In this document: one piece after another, positions 17,318 to 28,515 of the stretch
How positions within the stretch are numbered: the first letter of the stretch is position 1
Layout of the letters: the number at the start of each line of letters is the position of its first letter
NCBI RefSeq assembly: GCF_030295935.1
Contig: NZ_AP027362.1
Coordinates: 992,001 to 1,056,000, forward strand
Direction of reading: 5' to 3'
Source of the DNA: Thalassotalea piscium
GTDB taxonomy: Bacteria; Pseudomonadota; Gammaproteobacteria; Enterobacterales; Alteromonadaceae
DNA length: 64,000 bases
The notes under the pieces: model-generated
What the model saw: the letters and a program-made list of their open reading frames with translations, nothing else
Databases searched by the model: none
What the model was told of the DNA's origin: nothing
Made by a program: the position numbers and the translations under genes

Positions 17318-19894
17318 ATGTCTATTAAATTTCGTACTGGAACGTTAGCCCTTGCAGTAGGTTTAGCGTTAGGTACAAGTGCACCCCTGTATGCGGCTGA
17401 AGGTACTACAGCCAAAAAAGAAAAAGATGTTGAACGTATTGCCGTAGTTGGTTCTCGTTCAGCGCCACGCTCTGTTGCAGAATCTCCAGTTCCTGTTGAT
17501 ATTGTTGGTGGCGATGAATTAGGGAAAAATGCTTCAAGCGATATGCTTGATATGCTACAAGGCGCTATTCCATCTTTCAACGTACGTCAGCAACCAATAA
17601 GTGATGCGGCATCGTTCATCCGTCCTGTTAACTTACGTGGACTATCTTCTGATAGTACATTGATATTACTTAACGGCAAACGTCGCCATCGTGCTTCTGT
17701 TCTTGCGTTTCAAGGTGGTGGTGTTAACGATGGTGCTCAAGGGCCTGATATTTCAGTTATTCCAAGTGTAGCCCTTAAGCAAGTTGAGGTTTTGCGTGAT
17801 GGCGCAGCCGCACAATATGGCTCAGATGCTATTGCTGGTGTAATGAACTTTGTTTTAAAAGATGATGCCGATGGTGGTTCATTATCAGTGAAGCAGGGTG
17901 AGTATTATGAAGGTGACGGTAGTAGTACTATTGTAGATGGTAATATTGGTTTACCGTTTACTAAAGATGGCTCAGTTAACTTAAGCTTTCAATTAAAAGA
18001 AGCTGACGCAACTAGTCGAAGTGTACAACGCCCAGATGCTCAAGGGTTAATAGACGCGGGTAATACCGCAGTTGGCTCACCTGCCATGACGTGGGGAAAT
18101 CCTGAAATTAAAGATGACATTACCTTATTTGCTAATGTTAAATTAGATTTAGGTAACGATAAAGAGTTTTACATGTTTGGTAACTATTCAGACCGAACAG
18201 GTAAGGGCGGTTATTATTATCGTAACCCGCAAGATCGTGGTGGTGTATTTACTGACGGAAATGGCGACCTACTTGTAGGTGCTATGGACGGTAATGCAGC
18301 TGCTTGTCCAAATATCGCTATTACATCAGCGAACGTATTAACTCAGCCAGATTATATTGCAAATGTAGCCAATAATGATAACTGTTGGGCATTTAACGAG
18401 TTATTCCCAGGTGGATATACACCACAGTTTACTGGCGATATTAATGATACCTCGCTAGTAATGGGCACCAAAGGTGAAATAAAAGAGGGCTTCTTAGAAG
18501 GCTTTTTCTTTGATGTTAGTGGTTCAGTTGGTCGTAATAAATCTACTTACACACTGGCAAATACAGTAAACCCTTCTATGGGTGCTAACCAACCAATGGA
18601 TAACTCGTTTGAAGCGGGTAGCTATATTCAGCTTGAAAAAGGTTTTAACCTTGATTTAAGTAAAGGGGTTGATGTTGGTTTAGATGAACCAATGAATGTT
18701 GCAACGGGTCTTGAATGGCGTCAAGAGAGCTTTGAAATTGTTTCAGGTGAAGAAGCTTCGTGGAAACAAGGTCCTCTTGCTACTCAGGGCTTTAGTGTTG
18801 GTTCGCATGGCTTTGCGGGCTTTTCTCCTGAAGCGCAAGGTGTTAATAAACGTCAAAGTATTGCAGCATATGTTGATGTAGAAGCATACTTAACTGAAGA
18901 CTTCTTATTAGGTGCAGCATTACGTTATGAAGACTTTACTTCATTCGGTAATACCACTAATTATAAGTTAACAGCGCAATATAAAATTAACGATAACTTT
19001 TCATTACGTGGTTCACATTCAACAGGTTTCCGTGCTCCTACAGTAGGACAAGCAAATGTTGTAAATACACAAACATCATTAGTTAGTGGTGAATTAATAC
19101 AATCTGCAACGTTTCCACCTACACACCCAGTATCATTACAAAAAGGTGGTTCTGAGCTTAATCCTGAAGAATCTAAAAGCTTTGCAGCAGGTCTAGTTTA
19201 CCAAGACGGTGACTTCTTTATGACTGTGGATGCTTATACGATTGAAGTAACTGACCGTTTAGCACAAACAGATAAGCTTCCTATTACCCAAGCAGACGTT
19301 AATGCGTTACAAGGTGTTTATCCTAGTCCAGAGTTATTACTAGGTGGTCAAATTACATTCTTCGCGAATGATTTTGATACCACAACACAAGGTGTTGATG
19401 TAGTGGCTAATTACGCTATGGACTTATTTGAAGGTGATACTAAGTTCAGCTTAGCGTATAACTACAATGCTACAGACGTTGATGATCCAGGTAGTTTCAC
19501 AACCGGATTTAAAGTAAGACGTTTAGAAGAAGGTATCCCTGAGCACCGTGCTACTTTCACTATGGCTCAATCTTGGGACTCTGTAAGTATGTTTGTTCGT
19601 GCTAACTACTTTGGTGAATGGTTTGCTACACATGCAGATGAGCCTGATGAGTTCAGTGATTATGGTTGGTCTGAAACTGTTGGATCTTCATTTACTGTTG
19701 ATGCTTCAGTAAGTTATTTTGTTAACGAGAGTATTACGTTATCTGTTGGCGCTAACAATATTTTTAACACTAAAGCGCAAGAGCTTCAAAAAGATGGTGG
19801 TGCTTACGGTGTAGTAAGTGGTGTTTATTACGAAAGTGGCCCATTTGATTACAACGGTGGTTTCTACTACGTAAAAGCAACATATAACTTTTAA
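17318..19894 (+). CDS. TonB-dependent outer-membrane receptor
   Basis: An 858-residue receptor. The signal peptide runs to about residue 26 (ends PLYAAE), the TonB-box-like segment is VERIAVVGSRSAPR, and the plug domain has VNLRGLSSDSTLILLNGKRRH and the very typical VEVLRDGAAAQYGSDAIAGVMNFVLK. The barrel closes with KATYNF. This plug type is common in large marine gammaproteobacterial receptors and does not identify the substrate. Unlike the first receptor, the length has no obvious inserted loop. A strong ribosome-binding site and a strong terminator suggest a highly expressed monocistronic gene. The downstream periplasmic binding protein is on the opposite strand. Confidence 0.93.
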   Translation: MSIKFRTGTLALAVGLALGTSAPLYAAEGTTAKKEKDVERIAVVGSRSAPRSVAESPVPVDIVGGDELGKNASSDMLDMLQGAIPSFNVRQQPISDAASFIRPVNLRGLSSDSTLILLNGKRRHRASVLAFQGGGVNDGAQGPDISVIPSVALKQVEVLRDGAAAQYGSDAIAGVMNFVLKDDADGGSLSVKQGEYYEGDGSSTIVDGNIGLPFTKDGSVNLSFQLKEADATSRSVQRPDAQGLIDAGNTAVGSPAMTWGNPEIKDDITLFANVKLDLGNDKEFYMFGNYSDRTGKGGYYYRNPQDRGGVFTDGNGDLLVGAMDGNAAACPNIAITSANVLTQPDYIANVANNDNCWAFNELFPGGYTPQFTGDINDTSLVMGTKGEIKEGFLEGFFFDVSGSVGRNKSTYTLANTVNPSMGANQPMDNSFEAGSYIQLEKGFNLDLSKGVDVGLDEPMNVATGLEWRQESFEIVSGEEASWKQGPLATQGFSVGSHGFAGFSPEAQGVNKRQSIAAYVDVEAYLTEDFLLGAALRYEDFTSFGNTTNYKLTAQYKINDNFSLRGSHSTGFRAPTVGQANVVNTQTSLVSGELIQSATFPPTHPVSLQKGGSELNPEESKSFAAGLVYQDGDFFMTVDAYTIEVTDRLAQTDKLPITQADVNALQGVYPSPELLLGGQITFFANDFDTTTQGVDVVANYAMDLFEGDTKFSLAYNYNATDVDDPGSFTTGFKVRRLEEGIPEHRATFTMAQSWDSVSMFVRANYFGEWFATHADEPDEFSDYGWSETVGSSFTVDASVSYFVNESITLSVGANNIFNTKAQELQKDGGAYGVVSGVYYESGPFDYNGGFYYVKATYNF

Positions 19895-19916
19895 TATTAA
19901 CGATTATTTAAAAGCT

Positions 19917-19946
19917 AAAAACCACGTTATCTAACGTGGTTTTTTT
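19917..19946 (+). terminator. Terminator of the second TonB receptor
   Basis: AAAACCACGTTA, TC, TAACGTGGTTTTTTT: a 13-bp class stem with T-run directly after the stop codon; the A-run on the left could let it also serve the convergent gene. Confidence 0.92.
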
Positions 19947-19982
19947 ATGACCAAAAAGTTTGCAGCAAACGTTCAACGCACG

Positions 19983-20774
19983 CTAGTAACTTTCTACTAT
20001 GCGTAAGTACTCTTCACTTTGTTTAATAAGTTCAATTGCTTCCCATATCTTCCATGCGGTTTCAGGTTTTTCTTGATAAAACTTTTTTGAAAAAACTAGA
20101 TAATAAGGTTCAACTTTCGATATAGCAGAAGATTTTTCGATTATACTTTGTTGGTTAACTTCTAATTGTTGAATTTTTGCGTCAACCATATTTTCTAAAC
20201 CTATAATCGCGTCGACCCTCCTAGAAAGTAACAGCTTTAGTAATTGTGTGTCGTTACTTACTTGATATAATTTAAGGTGTTTTTGCTTAAGTTTGTGGCT
20301 GATTGCTCCCCCTCGAATAACTGCGACATTAAGAAGTTCTGAGGTACTGTTAACTAGCGTTTCTCCATTCCAATGTATTTCAGCACCTTTGAGTGTATAT
20401 AAAGTGTCAACTCTTTGAGAAAGGCTGAATTCTTTACTTGGCAAATCTTGTTTTTTATTTATAGGGAAAGCATAGAAAGGTATTCTTTTTTTATTAAAAC
20501 TAAAGTGAAAACCTCCATCAAGCTCGTTAGCTTTAATTTCATTCAACACTCGGGCCCAGGGCCGTTTAACAATTATTATCTCAATACCAAACTTTTTTTC
20601 GATTAACTTAAAGAGTTCTATTGTTAACCCAGGTTTTGTTGAAATAATATTACCTTCACCATAAACAAATGGAGGATCAGCATTTACGCCTGTGCCCAAA
20701 GTTACGCTTTCACCGTAAATAGATGAGGAAAATAGCATTGCAATGTAAAGAATATGTTTTTTAAAAGTACACAC
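19983..20774 (-). CDS. Periplasmic solute-binding protein, family 3-like
   Basis: A 263-residue exported protein. The signal peptide covers about residues 1-21 (ILYIAMLFSSSIYGES) and is followed by a type II periplasmic-binding fold: GLTIELFKLIEKKFGIEI, PWARVLNEIKANELDGGF, and LLKLLLSRRVDAIIGLENMV. It resembles the stand-alone transporter-substrate-binding-domain proteins common in Alteromonadales, which lack permease partners and may be sensors or amino-acid binders. The start is GTG at 20774; the only nearby ATG would delete half the signal peptide. No permease or ATPase gene is adjacent. Ligand unknown. Confidence 0.82.
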   Translation of the reverse strand: MCTFKKHILYIAMLFSSSIYGESVTLGTGVNADPPFVYGEGNIISTKPGLTIELFKLIEKKFGIEIIIVKRPWARVLNEIKANELDGGFHFSFNKKRIPFYAFPINKKQDLPSKEFSLSQRVDTLYTLKGAEIHWNGETLVNSTSELLNVAVIRGGAISHKLKQKHLKLYQVSNDTQLLKLLLSRRVDAIIGLENMVDAKIQQLEVNQQSIIEKSSAISKVEPYYLVFSKKFYQEKPETAWKIWEAIELIKQSEEYLRIVESY

Positions 20775-20967
20775 GTTATTCTATGCTTGGTCGTCTTATT
20801 AAAAGTAACTATAGCAAACTGTGTTTATTAACGCCGCTACTTAGTGAAATATAAGCTGCATAAACTGTTTAATATGTAACGTAAATTTAACCGCATATTA
20901 TTATTTTTCATTAATTAATAGCTACCCCCTTTTAAATTCTGATCTTTTTAACCATATTCATTTTTAA

Positions 20968-22245
20968 TTAAATGCTCTGTTTACCATCGTGTGTTTTAGC
21001 ACAGTTTTTTAATGACGTGATCATGGTTAAACGTGCTTTATAGATGGCTTCTTTAATTTTTTGGCCTTTCAACCCTTGTTCAACATACGGCTTTGCCGTT
21101 ACTTTGGTGCAAGCATTATAAAGTTTAGTTAAATAGTCTGCTTGTGGGTAGGGCGCATCTTCATTACCCAAGCGGCCATTAAAGTCAGCCTGACAGCTTA
21201 ATAATACCTGCGGTAATATTGTAGGGTCTCGCCAAACATTAATTTTATCAAATACGCGCAAAATGGTTTTTGGGTTTAGTTCAAACGCCTTATGGCAATG
21301 TAAATGAAATTCGCTCACCAATAAGGCTAATTTTTTATACTGATTTGGCACGCGGTATTTTTTACAAAACTGTTCTATTAATGGTAAGCCTGCTTTTTCG
21401 TGTCCGTGGTGGCTTGGCCATAAGTGCCTTGGTGTTACCGACTTGCCTAAGTCATGACACAACGCAGCAAAGCGAGTAACTGGATCTTCAGTGAGCTTAC
21501 AGGCTTGTTGTAGTACCATCATTGTATGAATACCGCTACAAATTTCAGGATGCCATTGGGCAGGGTTTGGAATGCCCCATAAGTTATTTAATTCAGGCCA
21601 AAGTAGCTCTAAAGCCTTACATTCACGTAATGTTTGAATGAATACTTCTGGGTTTCTCTCCGTTAAACTTCGCTCTATTTCTTTCCAAACACGCTCTGCA
21701 GAAAGTGCTAACAGTTCACCACTTTCACTTATTTGAGTCATTAGTGCGATGGTTTCATCTGCTACGGTAAAGCCTAAATAATAATAACGACTGGCAAAGC
21801 GAGCAACGCGTAAAACTCGAAGTGGGTCTTCGGTGAATGCGTTAGAAACATGACGCAGTATGCGATTTTCTAGATCTTTAAGGCCATTAAAGGGATCGGT
21901 GATATTACCGTCTTTATCTAGTGCCATTGCATTTACGGTAAGATCGCGTCGTGCTAAGTCTTGTTCTAGGGTTACGTCTGGCGAGGCATTACAAGTAAAA
22001 CCGGTATAGCCTTGGCCTTGTTTTTTTTCAGTACGAGCGAGGGCGTATTCTTCTTTCGTTTTAGGGTGTAAAAATACCGGGAAATCTTTTCCCACCTGAG
22101 TAAAGCCTAAAGACAGCATTTGTTCGGGTGTTGAGCCAATAACAACATAATCTTTTTCTAAAATAGGGCGGTTTAATAGTTGATCTCTGACCGCACCGCC
22201 TACTAAATAAAAAGTAAGTGATTCACTTATTTGTTTAGAACTCAT
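20968..22245 (-). CDS. cca: Multifunctional CCA-adding tRNA nucleotidyltransferase
   Basis: Adds or repairs the 3' CCA of tRNAs. The 425-residue class II enzyme has the nucleotidyltransferase motif LVGGAVRDQLLNRP (residues about 14-27), the metal aspartates in EKDYVVIG, the ARRDLTVNAMA template region, DPFNGLKDLENRILRHV and RVLRVARFASR. The C-terminal HD domain (IHTMMVLQ, LCHDLGK) gives the phosphohydrolase/phosphatase activities seen in the gammaproteobacterial bifunctional enzyme. The short length of the C-terminus is normal. In E. coli cca is beside ygiM; here ygiM is about 11 kb away, indicating rearrangement. Confidence 0.96.
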   Translation of the reverse strand: MSSKQISESLTFYLVGGAVRDQLLNRPILEKDYVVIGSTPEQMLSLGFTQVGKDFPVFLHPKTKEEYALARTEKKQGQGYTGFTCNASPDVTLEQDLARRDLTVNAMALDKDGNITDPFNGLKDLENRILRHVSNAFTEDPLRVLRVARFASRYYYLGFTVADETIALMTQISESGELLALSAERVWKEIERSLTERNPEVFIQTLRECKALELLWPELNNLWGIPNPAQWHPEICSGIHTMMVLQQACKLTEDPVTRFAALCHDLGKSVTPRHLWPSHHGHEKAGLPLIEQFCKKYRVPNQYKKLALLVSEFHLHCHKAFELNPKTILRVFDKINVWRDPTILPQVLLSCQADFNGRLGNEDAPYPQADYLTKLYNACTKVTAKPYVEQGLKGQKIKEAIYKARLTMITSLKNCAKTHDGKQSI

Positions 22246-22388
22246 TCTAATTAGGCACCGAATAATTGTTTTTATAACGTGAGTTTATCATAAGTGACTA
22301 TTTCTGAAATATGCGCTTTGACATATTTGCTATTACAAGGTAGTTTCAATGTGTTATTTATTTCCTTAAGAGTTTGTCTGTCAACGCT

Positions 22389-23948
22389 ATGTACACTCGT
22401 TATTTTGACTTAAAAGAAGCACCATTTACTATTGCGCCAAACCCCGCCTATTTATTTATGAGTGATCGTCATCGTGAGGCGTTAGCACATTTAACTTATG
22501 GTTTAGGTGATACCGGTGGTTTTGTGTTACTAACAGGGGAGGTGGGCACAGGCAAAACAACCATTTGCCGCAGCGTAATGGAACAGCTTTCTGACAATAC
22601 TCAAGCGGTATTTATTCTTAATCCAACATTATCCTGTTTAGAATTACTCGCCACTATTTGTGACGGTTTAAAAATACGCTATAAAAAAACAGGGGCAACA
22701 CTTAATTACTTTACCGATAAAATACTGGCAAAGTTAACTAAAAATCACGACAATAATATTAATACCTTGTTAGTGATCGATGAAGCTCAGCATTTGCAGG
22801 CAGAAGTGCTTGAACAATTAAGATTGTTAACTAATTTAGAAACTAACACTAAAAAGTTACTACAAGTTATTTTGATTGGCCAGCCAGAATTGCAACAATT
22901 ATTGCAACGACGCGACTTAAGACAATTAGCTCAACGCATTACAGCGCGGTATCACTTACTCCCATTAACAAAAGCACAATTGAAGCAATACATTCAGCAT
23001 CGTTTATCGGTGGCGCAATGTACTCGGTCGTTATTTACCGATGGCGCCATTGCTAGTATTCATCAAATATCGAAAGGTATCCCTCGTGTTGTTAATTTGC
23101 TGTGTGAGCGTTCACTCATTATTGCGTATAGTACAAATAATACTCAGGTAAGCCGAGGTATTGTAAAAAAAGCAGCAATTGAAGCACTAGGGGAGGAAGG
23201 CAAAACAACAAGCGTTTTCTGGTCGATGCCGATGAAGTTAAGTTATTTAACCCTTATTGTTGGTGCAACACTTTTTATCGGCTATTGGTTAGGAAATGGC
23301 GCAATTGGTAATGCTGAACTAACGAGCCAAGCACCCGTGGCTTCGCAACCTGCTCAAACATCACAGATTGCCAGTGAGTTAATGCAAACTAATAACGACA
23401 CGCTCGCCATTCCTGAGGATTTAATTATATCTAAAAAAGTGCAAAAAGAGAGCGAAAATTCGGCTGAAGCTTTGAATAAATTGCCAGAAGTTAAAGAAAG
23501 TCAACTTGATAAACAAACTGAGCATAATAGTAAGCAGGTAAGTGAAGATGCTTTAGTCGATGTATCTGCGCCAGAAGATAGTATTAGTGCTACTTTTAAA
23601 GTAACGGCAACCCCTGAAGTTTCTGATGAAGTTTTAGCACGATTTCAGTCAGCCCTAGAAGCAACAGCTAATGAACCTATTGAAAACACCAATCACATTA
23701 CGCCGGCGAGTGAGATAAAACCGCTGTCTCAAATGCCACTATGGTTACAAGAGGCTATTCCGGCACTGAAGTTTGAAATGCACTTGTTTTCTTCAGACGG
23801 TTTAGGGTGGGTTAGAGTGAACGGTGAAGATAAATATCAGGGTGATACTATTGCTGAGGGGCTTGTATTAACTGATATTTTACCTCAGCAAGTAATTTTA
23901 ACCTATCAAGGCGAGCAGTTTTCTATGGCTGCATTGTCATCTTGGTAA
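22389..23948 (+). CDS. GspA (ExeA)-type ATPase fused to a GspB-like domain
   Basis: A 519-residue type II secretion accessory protein. The N-terminal AAA+ ATPase starts with the family hallmark MYTRYFDLKEAPFTIAPNP and has Walker A GEVGTGKTT (50-58), Walker B LLVIDEAQHL (127-136) and a sensor region LLQVILIGQPEL. A single membrane segment lies at about residue 280. After a long acidic, low-complexity periplasmic linker, the last about 75 residues (WLQEAIPALKFEMHLFSSD, then GWVRVNGEDKYQGDTI, then ILPQQVILTYQGEQFSM) match the pattern of the GspB/ExeB domain. The usual peptidoglycan-binding domain of ExeA is not seen. ATG at 22389 is chosen over TTG at 22374 from the family N-terminus; neither has an ideal ribosome-binding site. 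ExeAB helps assemble the secretin; no other Gsp genes are in the window. Confidence 0.82.
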   Translation: MYTRYFDLKEAPFTIAPNPAYLFMSDRHREALAHLTYGLGDTGGFVLLTGEVGTGKTTICRSVMEQLSDNTQAVFILNPTLSCLELLATICDGLKIRYKKTGATLNYFTDKILAKLTKNHDNNINTLLVIDEAQHLQAEVLEQLRLLTNLETNTKKLLQVILIGQPELQQLLQRRDLRQLAQRITARYHLLPLTKAQLKQYIQHRLSVAQCTRSLFTDGAIASIHQISKGIPRVVNLLCERSLIIAYSTNNTQVSRGIVKKAAIEALGEEGKTTSVFWSMPMKLSYLTLIVGATLFIGYWLGNGAIGNAELTSQAPVASQPAQTSQIASELMQTNNDTLAIPEDLIISKKVQKESENSAEALNKLPEVKESQLDKQTEHNSKQVSEDALVDVSAPEDSISATFKVTATPEVSDEVLARFQSALEATANEPIENTNHITPASEIKPLSQMPLWLQEAIPALKFEMHLFSSDGLGWVRVNGEDKYQGDTIAEGLVLTDILPQQVILTYQGEQFSMAALSSW

Positions 23949-23982
23949 TAGCGTTATACTTGGCTAATTTGCTTAACTGAGG

Positions 23983-25206
23983 TTAATTAAGGAATGCAGC
24001 CTTAAAGAACCCAAGTAAATTAATGTTAAACTCTTCGGGCTTGATACAACAGTCTATTTGATCTTTGTATTTTGATTCACTTAAATTAATTTCTTGTATT
24101 GGGATCGCCTGACTAAGACGAGTATTATAAAAAACCTTAACAAAAGGGCGCAAAGGTCGGTTCGGATTCAACTTACTGATTAAGCCTAGTTTTCCGCTAT
24201 TGAGTTTTACCAGTGTGCCTACCGGATATACACCAATGCACTGGATAAATTTTTCAACCAACTCTTCGTCGAATAACAAAGGAGATTGAGTCACCAATGC
24301 TTTAAATGCTGTTACAGGGTGAACTGACTTTCTGTAGGGGCGATCACAAGTCATTGAATCGTAGGTATCGACAATTGCCATCATGCGTCCAAAAATTGAA
24401 ATTTCTTGTTTTTGTAAACCAGAAGGGAAACCAGAACCATCTAACCTTTCATGATGCTCTTTGATCATACGTGCAGCAATATGAGAGATACTTGGTGAGT
24501 CTTCCAGCACTTTTATTCCTAGTGCAACATGGCTTTTCCAAATTTTATATTCTTTATCATTTAACTGTTCAGGCTTATTTAATATTTCTTTTGGTAGGAG
24601 CACTTTACCAATGTCATGAAGAAAAGCACCTAAAGTAACTTCTTGAATAACACGTTTATCAAATCCGAGTTGTTTAGAAAATATTGCCATTAAAATGGCA
24701 ACATTAAGCGAGTGCTCTAATAGGTAAGAACCCTTGGTTTGGAGGCGAGATAAACAACTTAACGCGTCTTGATTTCTGAAAATAGAGTCAACTATGCTGT
24801 CTGTGGTTGTTTCTACTTCATCAATTTTTATCGATTTTCCTTGTTGTATCTTGTCTAAAATCTTAGCTTGCAATGCTTTTGAACTATCGTATAAATCATT
24901 GGCTTTATTAATTTCGTCATAAAGCGTTATTTTGTACGATGTTGGTTTTTGTTTAGCGCTACTGTTAGGTTTGATAACTTCTATATCTGGGAATACTCTG
25001 TCAATAGTATCTACATGCTTTTGCTTTTCTGGGGCTACAGTGACAAATTTGATTTTGGCGTTATTTAATTGCTCTAGCCCTTTTGGGGTTGAGATATAGC
25101 CTTCAGATTTAATTTCTTTATTATTACGATCGAAAACAGAGGTAACATACATACCGAGGGTTAATTCGGCTAATGGAATTTTATCAGGGTGAATATCTTC
25201 AGGCAT
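23983..25206 (-). CDS. HD-GYP domain cyclic-di-GMP phosphodiesterase
   Basis: A 407-residue cytoplasmic protein. The N-terminal DUF3391 region (LAELTLGMYVTSV, residues about 12-130) is followed by an HD-GYP domain with the metal motif GAFLHDIGKVLLPKEIL near residue 195, a further His in WKSHVALG, HHERLDGSGFP near 250 and DTYDSMTCDRPYR near 280. The third residue pattern reads GFP instead of GYP, a substitution seen in this DUF3391 subgroup. It should hydrolyse c-di-GMP and thereby promote motility over biofilm. It is convergent with the GspA-GspB gene (34 bp gap). It lies alone upstream of nothing co-directional except leuD further left on the map, so it is probably monocistronic. Confidence 0.9.
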   Translation of the reverse strand: MPEDIHPDKIPLAELTLGMYVTSVFDRNNKEIKSEGYISTPKGLEQLNNAKIKFVTVAPEKQKHVDTIDRVFPDIEVIKPNSSAKQKPTSYKITLYDEINKANDLYDSSKALQAKILDKIQQGKSIKIDEVETTTDSIVDSIFRNQDALSCLSRLQTKGSYLLEHSLNVAILMAIFSKQLGFDKRVIQEVTLGAFLHDIGKVLLPKEILNKPEQLNDKEYKIWKSHVALGIKVLEDSPSISHIAARMIKEHHERLDGSGFPSGLQKQEISIFGRMMAIVDTYDSMTCDRPYRKSVHPVTAFKALVTQSPLLFDEELVEKFIQCIGVYPVGTLVKLNSGKLGLISKLNPNRPLRPFVKVFYNTRLSQAIPIQEINLSESKYKDQIDCCIKPEEFNINLLGFFKAAFLN

Positions 25207-25256
25207 AGTTTGATTTTTTACTCAATATGTTTGACGAAATCATGGCCAAATATAAC

Positions 25257-25295
25257 ATATTCACCTAATAAGTATTAATGTTACTAGGTGAATAT
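25257..25295 (-). terminator. Probable terminator of the leuABCD operon
   Basis: ATATTCACCTA / TAGGTGAATAT forms an 11-bp perfect stem with a 17-nt loop, 12 bp past the leuD stop codon. The T-run after it on the minus strand is weak. Confidence 0.55.
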
Positions 25296-25307
25296 TTTCG
25301 TTTTAAA

Positions 25308-25904
25308 TTATTGCCATGCTGGCATTTGGGCTTCGAAAGCTTCAATTTTGTCTAATTTATTTAATGTCCAACCAACACTGTCGACGCCTTGCTCTAAACA
25401 GTATTGATGAAAATCATCTAATTTAAAAGCATAGCTGATTTTGCCAGCATTAACCTTATTATTAATTAAATCTACTGTTAGGGTTAATTGACCATTGGCT
25501 GAATGCTTAAAAAGTTCAGTGACTTGTTGCTCTGATAGTTTAACAGGAACAACGCCAATATTAATGCAGTTAGCATAGAAAATATCGGCAAAGCTTTGCG
25601 CAATAACTACTTTGAAACCATATTCTTGTAATGCCCAGGGCGCGTGCTCCCGGCTTGAACCACAGCCGAAATTCTCGCCTGCTAATAATATACTTGCACC
25701 CTTAAATTCAGGTGCGTTAAGGATAAAGTCTGGATTATCTTGTTTACCGTCTACATCTAAGTAGCGCCAATCATGAAACAAGTGCTTGCCAAAGCCAATG
25801 CGTTCAGTTTTTTGTAAAAATTGTTTTGGGATAATTTGATCAGTATCTACATTAGCAATATCTAATGGCGCAACTAACCCTTGGTGTGTCGTAAATTTTT
25901 CCAT
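25308..25904 (-). CDS. leuD: 3-isopropylmalate dehydratase small subunit
   Basis: With LeuC it isomerises 2-isopropylmalate to 3-isopropylmalate in leucine synthesis. 198 residues, the usual length. Visible motifs are [24 protein letters not shown], and the swivelling-domain signature [18 protein letters not shown]. It is the last gene of leuABCD, 9 bp after leuC, so translation is probably coupled. Confidence 0.97.
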   Translation of the reverse strand: MEKFTTHQGLVAPLDIANVDTDQIIPKQFLQKTERIGFGKHLFHDWRYLDVDGKQDNPDFILNAPEFKGASILLAGENFGCGSSREHAPWALQEYGFKVVIAQSFADIFYANCINIGVVPVKLSEQQVTELFKHSANGQLTLTVDLINNKVNAGKISYAFKLDDFHQYCLEQGVDSVGWTLNKLDKIEAFEAQMPAWQ

Positions 25905-25913
25905 GATAATTCC

Positions 25914-27320
25914 TTAGGCGTTAAGATCAACAAAGTGTCCAGCAATCGCGGTAGCGGCTGCCATTTCAGGACTCACTAAATGAGTGCGACTGCCACGGCC
26001 TTGGCGGCCTTCAAAGTTTCGGTTACTGGTTGAAGCACAGCGGTCGCCGGGTAATAAACGGTCGTCATTCATACCTAAACACATTGAACAGCCGGGTAAG
26101 CGCCACTCAAAGCCAGCATCTTTAAAAATATCAGCTAATCCTTCTGCTTCGGCTTGTGCTTTTACACGGTATGAACCGGGTACAACAATAGCGGTAACAT
26201 CTTTTGATACTTTCTTGCCTTTTGCTATAGCAGCCGCCGCACGTAAGTCTTCAATTCTAGAGTTGGTGCAAGAACCGATAAACACATTATTGACACGAAT
26301 ATCAGTAATTTTTGTACCGGCAGTTAACCCCATATAAACAAGTGCTTTTTTACATGACTCTTTTTCTACAGCATCTTCAAAATCATCAGGTGAAGGAACG
26401 GTTGCATCTATAGAGGTAACTTGTCCTGGTGTTGTACCCCAGGTAACTTGTGCTTTAATTTCTTCCGCTTTAAGTGTTAACACCGCATCAAATTTAGCGC
26501 CTTTATCAGTTTTTAATTTTTTCCAATCGCTAACAGCTTGTTGCCACACATCACCTTTAGGTGAGTATTCTTTATCTTGTAAGTAGTCGAATGTGGTTTG
26601 ATCTGGGGCAATTAAACCTGCTTTTGCGCCAAATTCAATGCTCATATTACAAATAGTCATGCGCTCTTCCATGGTTAAGGCGGTTATCGCATCACCACAA
26701 TATTCAACCACATATCCAGTTGCACCTGCGCTACCTGTTTTACCAATAATAGCTAAGATAATATCTTTAGCACTTATGCCTTTGCCAACTTTACCGTTAA
26801 CTTCTATTTTCATCGTTTTAGCTTTGGTTTGACGCAAGGTTTGAGTTGCAAAAACATGCTCTACTTCTGAGGTGCCTATACCAAAAGCTAAAGCACCAAA
26901 TGCACCATGGGTTGCTGTGTGAGAATCACCACAAACAATAATAGTACCAGGTAAAGTTAATCCTAATTCTGGGCCTATTACATGCACAATGCCCTGGTTT
27001 TTATGACCCATACCAAATAATTTGATGCCAAATTCTTTGCAATTTTTTTCTAGTGTTCTTAATTGGTTAGCAGCGCCTTCGCCGGCAGCATCTATTTCAA
27101 TTGAACGGGTAGAAATATTATGATCCATAGTCGCAATAGTGCGTTCTGGGTGGCGTAATTTGCGACCATGAAATTTTAAATTGGCAAATGCCTGTGGAGA
27201 CGTGACTTCGTGAATCAAGTGACGATCAACATAAAGTAAAGGGGTTTCACCTGCTTTTTCTTCGACCAAATGTTGTTGCCATAACTTTTCATACATTGTT
27301 TTAGCTGATGTGTTTGCCAC
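25914..27320 (-). CDS. leuC: 3-isopropylmalate dehydratase large subunit
   Basis: The 468-residue aconitase-family subunit that carries the [4Fe-4S] cluster. Motifs are [42 protein letters not shown], and cluster cysteines in [11 protein letters not shown] and GCSMCLGMN. It follows leuB with a 2-bp gap and precedes leuD by 9 bp. Confidence 0.97.
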   Translation of the reverse strand: MANTSAKTMYEKLWQQHLVEEKAGETPLLYVDRHLIHEVTSPQAFANLKFHGRKLRHPERTIATMDHNISTRSIEIDAAGEGAANQLRTLEKNCKEFGIKLFGMGHKNQGIVHVIGPELGLTLPGTIIVCGDSHTATHGAFGALAFGIGTSEVEHVFATQTLRQTKAKTMKIEVNGKVGKGISAKDIILAIIGKTGSAGATGYVVEYCGDAITALTMEERMTICNMSIEFGAKAGLIAPDQTTFDYLQDKEYSPKGDVWQQAVSDWKKLKTDKGAKFDAVLTLKAEEIKAQVTWGTTPGQVTSIDATVPSPDDFEDAVEKESCKKALVYMGLTAGTKITDIRVNNVFIGSCTNSRIEDLRAAAAIAKGKKVSKDVTAIVVPGSYRVKAQAEAEGLADIFKDAGFEWRLPGCSMCLGMNDDRLLPGDRCASTSNRNFEGRQGRGSRTHLVSPEMAAATAIAGHFVDLNA

Positions 27321-27322
27321 GA

Positions 27323-28489
<1,167 letters not shown>

Positions 28490-28515
28490 TTAAACATAAA
28501 ATATGTTTATTTTAT

